Shown here piece after piece: positions 35,353 through 45,080 of a stretch of DNA of 62,000 nt. The notes under the pieces are model-generated. The model saw only the letters and a program-made list of their open reading frames with translations, had not been told where the DNA came from and ran no database searches. Numbering within the stretch: the stretch's first letter is position 1; the number at the start of each line of letters is the position of its first letter. The stretch is from Cryptomeria japonica. Lineage: Eukaryota > Streptophyta > Pinopsida > Cupressales > Cupressaceae. The position numbers were made by a program, and so were the translations under genes. The stretch is taken from assembly GCF_030272615.1 (NCBI RefSeq), contig NC_081412.1, positions 38,200,911 to 38,262,910 on the forward strand, in the 5' to 3' direction.

Positions 35353-36200
35353 ACACTCAAAGATTATCTCCTGAATTCACCAATTTTGATGCCACCAGTT
35401 CCAGATCAGCCTCTGTTGCTATACATATCAGCTATTCCAACAGCACTAGGGGCACTCTTAGCACAACAAATTGCTGAGGGCAAAGAAAAAGCAGTATACT
35501 ATATCAGTCGCACATTGGTGGGATATGAGCTAAACTACACACCAATTGAGCGTGCATGTCTCACTGTGGTTTTCGCTTCACAAAAATTATGACATTACAT
35601 GCTAACTCATAAGACTAAGTTGGTTGTGAGGATCGCTCCATTGAAATACCTTCTCAATAAAGCAACACTTACTGGGCGACTAGCCAAATGGGTAATGATC
35701 CTGAGTGAATTCAACATCGAGTATGTGGATAGAAAAGCAATAAAAGGACAAGCTATCATAGATCAGTTAGCCGATGCTCCCATGATTGATGATGTTCCTC
35801 TAAGTTCAGAATTTCCAGATGAATCCATTTTAACAATGTCACATGCAAAGTCATGGCATCTGTACTTCGACGGTTCATACACATAGCATGGGACAAGAGC
35901 TGGCATCCTCTTTATAACTCCTCAAGGGGATTCTATACCAAAATCATACCGCTTATCATTTCCTTGCACTAATAATATGGCAGAATATGAGGCATTAACA
36001 ACTGGATTATGGATTGCAGTTTAGTGGAAGATCCAAGAACTTCGTGTTTTTGGGGACTCTCAACTTGTAATCCGTCAAGCAAATGATGATTACCAAACAA
36101 AGGATGAAAAATTAATGCCCTACAAAAACATGGTGGATGACCTGAAACAACATTTCACAAAGATAGATTTTAAGTAGATACCAAGAGAGCAGAATCAAGC
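35353..36200 (+). pseudogene. Inner Gypsy RNase H and second (archaeal-type) RNase H
   Basis: The first RNase H shows LLLYISAIPTALGALLAQ, AVYYISRTLVGYELNYTPIE and ATLTGRLAKWVMILSEF. The second shows WHLYFDGSYT, NNMAEYEALTTGL and FGDSQLVIRQANDDYQTKD, with the expected Asp-Glu-Asp residues. Stops at 35590-35592, 35884-35886, 36022-36024 and 36175-36177 break it. The third is a G-to-T change in a Glu codon, an exception to the C-to-T pattern. Two RNase H domains in a row are typical of the Tat group. Confidence 0.93.
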
Positions 36201-37602
36201 CGCAGATGCCATGGCTACAATTGCTTCATTGATCGATCTACCTCTGAATGAGACCCGCTATGAGTTCTTGGTGGATAACCTTTTGGTTCCTTCATATGAA
36301 ATCACTCCTATTGAGATGATATGTGTCGTCGGTTTCGAGTCCCAGTTATATGGTTCCATTTTCACATACCTTCATGACAATACCCTACCTCCTGACCTAT
36401 CCAATAACCAATGTCGCACTTTCATTCGCCAATCTTCTCGATACGTCATTTTAGCTGATATCCTATACCGGTGAGGTCTAGATGGCACTCTTCTTAGATG
36501 TTTAGAAAGCGATGAAGCTTAGATTGCATTACGTGAAGTATATGAAGGGATATGTGGTCCACATTCTAGTGGTCTTACCTTAGCCAAGAAACTCATCAGG
36601 ACTGGATATTACTGGCCCAATATGGAAAAAGATTCATATTAGTTTGTCAAGAAATGTAAGCAGTGTCAACTTCATGGAGACCTCATCCATGTGCCTACGC
36701 AAGAACTTCAACCAATTACGACTCCTTGGCCCTTTTGTCAGTGGGGACTCGATCTCGTAGGCAAGATTCACCCTCCTTCTTCCAATGGTCATAAATTCAT
36801 TATCACTGCCACAGAGTATTTCACAAAATGGATTGAAGCCATGCCTCTTACACAAGTCACTGGAAAACAGATTGCTACGTTCATCCTCAACTATATCATT
36901 TGCCGATACGGTATTCTTGTTTCCATTATCACTGATAACGGGCATCCCTTCAAAAATCAGGATGTTCGTGAACTTTGTGACCGCTTCCATATTTCCCATC
37001 ATTTCTCCACACCATATTACCCCCAAGGTAATGGTCAAGCTGAGGCATCTAATAAGACAATCCTTAAAATCCTAAAAAAGACAGTTGACGACGTTGGTCG
37101 TAATTGGCATATCGAACTTAATCCTACACTTTGGGCATACTGCACAAGTGTCCGCACACCTACAGGGGCTACACCCTATTCACTTGTCTATGGCGCTGAA
37201 GCCATCTTGCCTATTGAGGTTGAGCTACTCTCTTTACGAGTCTCTTTGCAAAACATTATCAGCGATGAAGACTATAGGGTCTCTCGCTTACAAGAACTTG
37301 AATTACTGGATGAACGAAGACAAACTGCTTTTAATCATCTCAAGGCTTACCAACAATGAATGAGTCGCAGCTACAATCACAAGGTCAAGCCTCGCACATT
37401 TGAGGTAGGTGACTTAGTTCTCAGAGAAAATCCTAAAAATCAGCAAGACTGAGAGAAGAAGGGCAAGTTCGAACCAAACTGGCTTGGTCCTTACATCATT
37501 ACAGCAACATATGGATTTGGGGCATATCAGCTCTCAACTACAGAAGGTGAACCTTTGGAGGATCCTATCAATAGCATGCACCTTCGCAGGTTTTACGCAT
37601 AG
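36201..37602 (+). pseudogene. Inner Gypsy integrase
   Basis: The zinc region has VYEGICGPHSSG, where Tyr replaces the first His (the outer element keeps HEG), then CKQCQ. The core shows all three catalytic residues: GLDLVGKIHPPSS, SIITDNGHPF and NGQAEASNKTI. The C-terminal GPY/F module is FEPNWLGPYIITATYG, and the protein ends MHLRRFYA, stop 37600-37602. Point stops are at 36472-36474, 36520-36522, 36640-36642, 37357-37359 and 37450-37452. All of these fit C-to-T or G-to-A. Confidence 0.95.
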
Positions 37603-38815
37603 CCCTTTAGAGTATCCTAATTCAAAAATAAATAAAAAATTATAAAACAAAAAAAATCGTTACTTGGTGAAAACCTGGCAAACAGGCGCCTTGTGACACA
37701 AAAAACATTGAAAAAATGAAAAAGTAAAGAGAAATAATTTTATCCAACGGTGAAAACCACTTTGGTGGCGCCCTAGGCAAGTACCATGGTGAAAACTGGG
37801 TCACCAGCGCCATGTGTAGAGACATTGCTCCTCCCTCCTTCAGGATTCACTTTCATCCTTTCACTTTGCACACATTCACAACCTATTCGTTCATAATAAA
37901 CTTACCCATTCCCATCATGGCTTGTTATTGATCTACCCAGGATTGGTTAACCATTCATAATAAACATTCCTTTTCATCCCTTTCTATCCATAATAAATCA
38001 GATCTTGTCTGTGGCTAAGGCAAATCCCACGTCTAGTGATGGGTGTGGAATTGAGAACATCACATGTTTCGAGGAGTACAGTTTCTTCCAGCTTCCTTCA
38101 GTCTATCCGTGCACAATCCGCAATAAAGAAGCATCTGCATCACCAATCTGCAATAAAGTTCCATCTTCTTCGCAATAAAGTATCAGTTTCATGGATTCAG
38201 TCAGTTTCAGATTAGACAACAACAACAATGGGCTTCAACAAATCAAATATTTCAATAGACTCAGACAACATATGGTTTAGTGCTATCTATCCTTTCTGTG
38301 AAAGTAAACATTGTGACCACAATCAAATAAGACTTATACAAGTGACAAGAGACACTAAATTTGAGGACTACAATGGATGTTGGTGTCGAGTCTTGGTTTT
38401 CTTTTGATTTTATCTTTCTAGTGACATGTCTTTTAGCTTTTCCAGGATGTCTCTGACTAGAGATTCTATCTCCAGGATGTCTTTGACTAGAAAGTCGAGG
38501 ATGGGGTATCGTCACCTATTTTTATTTATTGTCTGTGGATTGTCTCCTAGTAATGCTATGACTTGTCCAAGGATATGAGGACACTGTGAGTCTAGTGTGA
38601 ACTGGGGCATTCCTTGTTTGTGACTGTCGTATCTCCATGCAAATAGGTACAATGACTTTCTGGGTCGAACATATGCCTTGATTGTCATAACCTACTTGCC
38701 ATAATAAAGCTCAATGATGATAACACTCAAGAAGCTCTTTCACTTTCATATCTTCTATCTTCCATCCCCCTTTCTTGATTGACTTCCATCGTCCTTCTCG
38801 AGTCCACGTAGCCTG
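37603..38815 (+). other. Inner Gypsy 3' non-coding region after pol
   Basis: At about 37655-37830 the phrase ggtgaaaac occurs three times, each followed after a few bases by ggcgcc- or agcgcc-like words. This looks like a conserved post-pol motif. From 38260 to 38500 a phrase around agattctatctccaggatgtct is partly duplicated. No protein is supported. Confidence 0.6.
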
Positions 38816-39270
38816 CTATCACATGACTGAGTATAATGACACACCAAAAACATTTGCATTTCATGTAGTTGCACCTGCATTACCACATATAAGCATTTCA
38901 TACATACATATAGATATCACAACTGCATCACATCCTGCACATAACAACTGATAGCATAATTTACATTTGCATTATCATATTCATCTACATTACATACATT
39001 CACATTTGCATCATGCATACACATATAAAACATAAAAGAACAAAACAATAATATATTGCATTGCATCATATACATCTTTGCATCCATATCATAACCATCA
39101 CATAGAAACATACATCACATAGGTATGCATGCATATAGCTGCCGCAAAGATGAATTATCTCATATATATAATCATAAGTGTCATGATACAATGATGTCAA
39201 AATCATATGGCTACAATCACCCGCAGGTGTCTACATCATCATACAAAAATGATACAATACTGATACATAG
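38816..39270. repeat. CATA/CATT-rich low-complexity region downstream of PMD copy 2
   Basis: Short catac, catt and catata words dominate. It is the region just past the 3' end of the minus-strand PMD gene. Copies 1 and 3 also have AT-rich, atg/tat-rich sequence at this place (2900-3000, 60540-60720). Confidence 0.5.
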
Positions 39271-40394
39271 GGAGCCCTCTACGACTATGATGAACTCCCT
39301 CCCTCGGAGCTGCCTAGCCTCGATTGAGTCTGAGCCCTAGAAGGACATGCCCCAAGATCATCCCTCCTGTCCCCTCTATCTGGTGGTGGTGGAGGACCCA
39401 TAACCCCACCACTAGACACCTGTCTCCTCTGGCTCCCTCCCGTAGCTGTTGCTGTCCGTGATGGTCTATGGAAGCTCCTCGCCTGCTGATCAGCTGGCAC
39501 TGCACCATAATAGAGATCCCGCCAGTAGGCAATCTCCTCTCCTACCCGTAGGACATAGGCATATCCAGCCCCTGTGTCCTTTGCCTCCTGCCTCCCAACC
39601 CTCAATGTCGTCTCAACCTCTGTGTAGCGCTGAATGGCCTAGTCCCGCTCCCGCTCAGTATCTCTAAGTTGCCACCTGAGTCTATCCCTCTCCCTCTCCA
39701 GGTCCTGAATCTCATCTGCCTACCCCTGGTAGATCTCTCTCAGCTCAATCAGCTCATCCTCCTCCACCTCAGCCCCCTATCCCTCTGCCTATGGCTCCCC
39801 CTGTCTGGGTGCCTGTCCTTATGCCTATGCTTATACCGGTGGCTGTACCTGTACCTATACCTGCCTCTGTCCTTGTCCCTGCACCTGTTTGGGACCCTGT
39901 GCTACTAGCACCTTTAGCGGTAATCCACCGTGACCCCTCACAATCTGAACCTATTTGTCCTCTCCACCCTCCCTCTGCGGTGCCACCCTCCTCTCTCCAA
40001 CTGCACCCTGCCTCCTCTGTCGACCTCTGCCCCCATCATCTCCATCATCATCACCATCCCCACCACCATCTCCATCTCGATCATAGGGAATTAGCTCCCC
40101 ATCGATCAGTATCCTCAGAATCCGGTCCTCCAGGGTGACGTTTATCTCACCCATCGGCAAATAAAATGTGCAAGTCTCGGAGTGCCATCTCTCCGCTAGC
40201 GCAGTCAGCAAACCCATGTTCGCCTGAAACTCAGGCACATATAGAATATGTCTCAATCCCATAGCCTCAATAGCAACTCTTTCCTCAAACGTCAACTCAG
40301 GTCATAACCTCTGAGTTGATGGGAATCTCTCCTGTGACTCCAGCATAGGCAAATACTCCTACAGTCAAGCAAATCAATCATGTCAGTCATAGTT

Positions 40395-40710
40395 GCATTC
40401 ACTATTCATCACAAAATGCTACTTTTGTATCTAAGTGCATGTGGTACTCTATCCTAGTAACACTCACTGTTCATCACAAAGTGTTGTTGATTATCCTAGT
40501 GGTACTCCCTATTCATCACAAAGTACTACGTGTTTTGCACTCCCTGTTCATCACAAAGTGCTGCTCACATTTGCACTCCCTATTCATCACAAAGTGCTCC
40601 TCACATTTGTACTCACTGTTCATCACAAAGTGCTGCTCATATTTTGGTACTCACTATTCATCACAAAGTACTATGTCTTGGTACTCGCTGTTCATCACAA
40701 AGTGCCTTGA
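40395..40710 (-). repeat. Tandem repeat CACTTTGTGATGAACAGTGAGT in PMD copy 2 intron 1
   Basis: Eight units of the plus-strand form actcnctnttcatcacaaagt recur every 30-50 bases with variable spacers (gtactc, gctgctcacattt). They lie in intron 1 just before exon 2. ORFs rich in SSQSA or VHHKV here are repeat artefacts. Confidence 0.9.
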
Positions 40711-40924
40711 TCTATCCTATCCTAGGGCCTCTGCTTGAGTGAATCCTCTTGAGTAGTTTCCTAATTGGCAACGTATGTTCTATCACAGAATTGTCAATCT
40801 TGGCTCTATTTACTATTCTAGTCTTCCCTAGAGGACCTGCTTGAGTGTATCCTCTCAGCAGCTTATCCAATCGATAGCGTATGTTCATCACAGAACTGCC
40901 AATTTGACCTTGAAGACATAAACA

Positions 40925-41190
40925 CACCTTCATGACATAAACACGCTTAGAGAGTGCATAAATGCGCTTGTTTTACACAGACGTGCCTGAAACACATAGA
41001 CGTGCCTATGCTCTGCATAGACACGCCTGCAAGACACAAACGTGTCTACATAGCACAGACGCACCTGCATAGCGCAGACGTGACCGCATTCTGCGCAGAT
41101 GCCTTTTTCTACACAGATGTGCCTGGCACAAACACAGATGTGCCTAGCAAGCACAGACGCACCTGGCACCAACGCAGATGCGCCTGGACA
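40925..41190 (-). repeat. GCGTCTGTG-type repeats in PMD copy 2 intron 1
   Basis: About 16 units of (g/c)gc(a/g)(t/c)(g/a)tctgtg-like sequence on the minus strand occupy the first part of intron 1. The plus strand shows cacagacgtgcctg, cacagacgcacctg and the like. The same motif is in the leader of the element on the opposite strand (27950-28215, 29426-29605). Confidence 0.9.
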
Positions 41191-41697
41191 TTTTTTGACA
41201 TTTTTTGGACCCTATTCTAAGTGCATTTATTACCCTATCTAGCATGCATTAATGACAACAATAAATGCATCAAAGTACGAGGAGGTTTTGTGGTACTTAC
41301 CGGCTCTCCTGCCTCTGCTGGCCTTTGATATCGGCGAATGCGATCGAATATGTGAATCAAAGCCATCGCTGCTGACTGTTACTGCTCTATTTTGCTCTGC
41401 ACTCTGCTCTCGTGGATGTGTGGATGACAATGAGGATGTATTTTCCCTCGTGGTCTATCTTATAGACTACCCTAGCCCTAGCCCTCATCTCCCAAGTCAG
41501 TCTTCTTTATCCCATGACTCTATCACTTTATCCAGTCAGTCCATTCTATCCTGTCTAAATATCGAGAGATTGTCTGCGATCTTTTTAGACATTTTTTCAT
41601 CCAATCTCTCGAGGGGGCATATCATTCCCATCTTGAGACAACTCTATATCAGTTCATCTTATCTTCTTTGAAACAACGCGACAAGCCGCATTGTTTC

Positions 41698-41711
41698 AAA
41701 GAGGGGCAAAA
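41698..41711 (+). other. Inner Gypsy polypurine tract
   Basis: aaagaggggcaaaa directly precedes the 3' LTR start TGTAGACACCC. Confidence 0.9.
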
Positions 41712-42489
41712 TGTAGACACCCAAAATTGTCATGTCTAATTAAATAAATATTTTTATTTATTTAATTATCTAAGCCTAATTCTTCTATTAATTAAATAAA
41801 TCTTTATTTATTTAATTAATTCATTTATCCTCTTCTAGCCTTATTTCTCATTTAAATAAATACATTTATTTATTTAAATTTTTCTTTTTCTAAATTAAAT
41901 AAATATCTTATTTATTTAATTGATCTCACTCCTTTTATTAATTAAATAAATCTTTATTTATTTAATTAATTCATTAACCTTTTCTACTCATGACACATGT
42001 CATTCATCTCTTAATTCATACACTACCTACCCTTTTCATTATTTTATTATTTCTTTTACCCACCCTCTAATCATAGCTGACCTCCTTTTACACCTCTCAA
42101 TCTTATCCCTCCATTTCATATAGTGTTTTCTATACAAGGAGACGCTTCCTTCATTATCAAACCCTAACTACCTAACTACTTGATCAATTTGACTACTTGG
42201 CATATGAGATCCTACTTGCAACCACATTCCGTTCTTTGTTGAGCTCTTGTGCACATAAAATCTGAGAGCAAATATATCAAGCAAGATCAATGGAGATAGG
42301 AAGAATGGAGATCAAAACCCTATTGGACATGTGATGGTATAATCTTTGTGATTTCATTTGATTTGCATTGTCTTAGGTAATCTTCATATGTTATGGTGGA
42401 TCTTTGTTGTTGTTAGGCTAGGGTTTTGTGGTTGAATTCATTTAGCCTTTCAATATTGTTATTATTGTTATCCATTTTCACCATATACA
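41712..42489 (+). repeat. Inner Gypsy 3' LTR
   Basis: It is 778 bp, starts TGTAGACACCC, and ends CACCATATACA. Its TATA box reads ctatacaagg, one change from the 5' LTR. It is followed by the gtacc duplication at 42490-42494. Confidence 0.97.
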
Positions 42490-42494
42490 GTACC
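42490..42494. repeat. Target-site duplication of the inner Gypsy element, right
   Basis: gtacc matches 27068-27072 exactly. Outer Gypsy coding sequence resumes here. Confidence 0.97.
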
Positions 42495-44150
42495 AATGTT
42501 GAATGATTGAGTGGGCTCAATCAATATGGGCGAGCGCTCATGATAATGCTCCGGAAGAGTGTCAAGTCTCCCATCTTTAGGTGCCTTGAAAAGGTTTTCA
42601 CCCTCAGATGCGTCCTTTATTTTTACTTTTTTGTGATCCATTGTTGCCATTGACTGGTTTTCAGCAATAGATCCTTTATTGATTTCATTTTTGTGACTGA
42701 GAGACTTGGCACTCCCAGGATTGTAGATGTCATTATCAAGTTCCCTGGTAGAGTCTATTTCCGGGTTAACAGTACACAAGTAATGGATGATGGATTCGTC
42801 ATCTAGGAAAATTGGTATATCATGGATGTCAGGTTCATCTCAGTCTATGAGGTCAGGAAAGACAAGTGGTAAGGAGTTGTTAGGTGGATCAAGTTCAACT
42901 GCTGTAATCGTCATGATGGATGTATCTTCATGATTGGACTGGATGTTAAAGAAATTAAGGATTTCGTCAAGGTCTTCAATGGTATCATCTTCTGTATAGA
43001 CTTGCTCATAATGACGTTGCTCATTTTCCTCAGTGTCATAGATATTTTGTAGACCAAATTCAAGTGGTCTAGGTTCTCTGTTATGTGCATTTTGAGAAAT
43101 GGGTGTATGACTGTTATTTTCATAAATATCTTCAGTAATATTAGAATAGCTGCCCCATTCATATTCATTGGAATCGGTCTCAGAGGTGGTATCCCAGATT
43201 CTTTCCGTGCTGTAGACTGGTATGTTGTAGGGCGAAAACAGGTCTTTGATGATTGATACAAGTTTGATAGTTTTCTCGGACTCTGTGTCAGATCCTGCTT
43301 CTACTCTTTGTATTTGTTCATATACTATCCCTCCTTGAGGAGGAATGATGTTATCAGGAGGTGATTTTGCTTGATTGGATATTGGTTCTAGGATATGATG
43401 TAATTCTGTAGATATTGCCTTCTTTTGAATGATGGGCTCTGTTTGATGCTGTTTCCTTTCGTGATGTTCACGTTCTTTACGTATTTTCTCCGCTGACTCA
43501 AATAGTGCCTCTTGCCAGGATTCTTCTTTGTACTTCTTTTTTGCTTTCCACTGAGGTTTTTGATATTTGCGTGGTGTTTTTCTTGGTAGTAGAGTGGGTT
43601 CATAACCCAATCCCATTTTATCTCTACTGGACTGTGAATGAAGATCTATTGGTTCTGTGACACCTTCCTTACGCTTTCCAATAGGTCCTTTGCCATGGTA
43701 TCCCATTTGTTGCATGATTAAGTACCCTTTTCCATATAGGTGTGTTGGTATAACTATCTCCATAGTAGCTGCTCTGTTATTTTCTTCTTCATCCTTGTAT
43801 AACCAACTAAGGATGTCCTTTTCCGCTGATTCATGCTCTAGAGTGCCAAGCTGGATAAATGTGCCATCAAACTTGGTGATGGGCTGAGTGGCTTGACGTG
43901 TTGATGCGGTAGGTAATCCATGAGATTTAGGTGATGCTGGTAAGTTGGCCAAACACATGGGTTCCAGAGAGTATTCTCCCATGCCGTGTTCTTTGATTTT
44001 TAGTTTTTCCTTGAAATCTCTAGACAGTGATGTAGACTTTTCCTGTTGGATATCTGGTGCTAAAGAATTTTTTTTTTCTCGATTATGTGGAACCAGGCTG
44101 TCTTGGGCTACCCCCATGGCATTACAATGTTGAAATGGATTGTGATCCAT
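42495..44150 (-). pseudogene. Outer Gypsy linker with G-patch domain
   Basis: The frame from 44150 contains LYGKGYLIMQQMGYHGKGPI then GKRKEGV (about 43665-43740), a clear G-patch. A Lys/Glu-rich stretch and an acidic part (SETDSNEYEWGSYSN, DDTIEDLDEILNFF) follow. A TGA at 42840-42842 replaces Trp (inner element: LIDWNHEG). After it the frame continues to the insertion point near RSPILIEPTQSFNIGT. It is collinear with 32917-34360 of the inner element. Confidence 0.85.
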
Positions 44151-44190
44151 TGATATATAAATCTCCTGCCCATTGTAGGGGAATTTTACA

Positions 44191-45080
44191 CACTAGTGAT
44201 AGGTAGAAGACACTGCTTGCATTTCATGTATCCAAGGTCGACCTAATAAGATATTGTATGTGAAGTCTATGTCTAATACCTGGCACATAGTATCTTTCTG
44301 TATTGGTCCCACCTGTATTGGCAGCATCACTATTCCTTTAGAGGATCTTTCTTCATCATCATATGCCTTTATAGTAATCTTTTTACGTGGATCAATAGAC
44401 TTCTCAGAGAAGCCTAATGCACGGATAAGTTTTAAGGTACAAATATTGAGTCCAGCTCCTCCATCTATTAATACTCGTTTAACTCGGTGTTTATAGACTA
44501 TGAATTCAATATGGAGAGGAGTATTATGTGGATGGCTCAATGAGATATTATCATGCTTAGAAAAAGTGAGGTTATGCGGCCCTATCATATGAGCGACCAT
44601 GGCTTGGAATTTGTCAGCATCCAGATCTTGAGGTACATTTGTTTCTAATAATGCTTGTTCCAATATATCTTTGTGTTTTGGCGAAAGTTTTAGCAACTCT
44701 AGTATGGATATTTGAGCAGGAGTTTTGCGTATTTGGTTGACTAGATCGTATTGAATTTTGGGTATGGTGTTTGTCATTGACATATGTCCCTTCAAGACAT
44801 ATTTTTGAGCTCTAGTTGTTACATTGACAGATTCATGTTCATGCTTATCTCGCATTGTGATGACACTCACTTGATTGTCTATAGCTGATATGTGATTGAT
44901 GGTGTTATTGTAGACGTGGTTGATACGAGCTCCACGTGTATTATTTGAGGTCGAAGCTTCATCCTTGTTGTAGTTTGGAAGAGGATTTTTAAAGGCTCCG
45001 TGGTCACCATTTGTCTTGAGACCATGAACTGTTAAATCACTGCTATCAATCATGTCCTGAACAACGTTTTTCAGTCTCAT
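44191..45080 (-). pseudogene. Outer Gypsy end of gag and aspartic protease
   Basis: The frame carries the region after the zinc knuckle (DMIDSSDLTVHGLKTNGDHG), a linker, and the protease with VLIDGGAGLNICTLKLIRAL and YNILLGRPWIHEMQ. It ends at TAG (44193-44195) after SSTYH, where Gln is expected. The inner element stops at the same codon. Its reading frame differs from the upstream gag because of a frameshift near 45300. Confidence 0.88.

Larger units (their letters stand above)
39285..41366 (-). pseudogene. PMD gene copy 2, antisense within inner Gypsy, internally deleted
   Basis: Exon 1 (41366-41301) encodes 22 residues, MALIHIFDRIRRYQRPAEAG plus EP, and ends at a gtaagt donor. Intron 1 (41300-40359) ends in ttgactgtag. 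Exon 2 starts at 40358 and shows the PMD N-terminus (GLRHILYVPEF, CTFYLPMGEINVTLEDRILR), in step with copy 3. After LIPYDRD it jumps to an acidic Gly/Asp stretch; the core of about 300 residues, including the WAWEH region, is missing. The C-terminal part has a charged helix (DLERERDRLRWQLRDTERERD) and YWRDLYYGAVPADQQARSF, ending near 39285. Stops such as TGA in place of CGA near 40303 occur. A TATA-like run lies at 41455-41466. It runs tail-to-tail with integrase. Confidence 0.75.
27073..42489 (+). mobile_element. Inner Ty3/Gypsy retrotransposon (Tat-like), complete, with antisense PMD gene
   Basis: It has two 778-bp LTRs, a 2.2-kb leader, gag-pro-G-patch-RT-RH-aRH-IN on the plus strand (30090-37602), then about 4.1 kb that hold a PMD gene on the minus strand (39285-41366), a polypurine tract and the 3' LTR. 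By eye the LTRs differ at about 19 of 778 positions (2.4%) without gaps. The coding frame is continuous from about 31070 to 37602 except for point stops, so decay is by substitution. Confidence 0.97.

Noticed and set aside
40395-40710. Regular repeats with variable spacers resembling a CRISPR array
   Set aside because: The units are degenerate, the spacers are short and repetitive, and the DNA is eukaryotic. It is an intron-located minisatellite.
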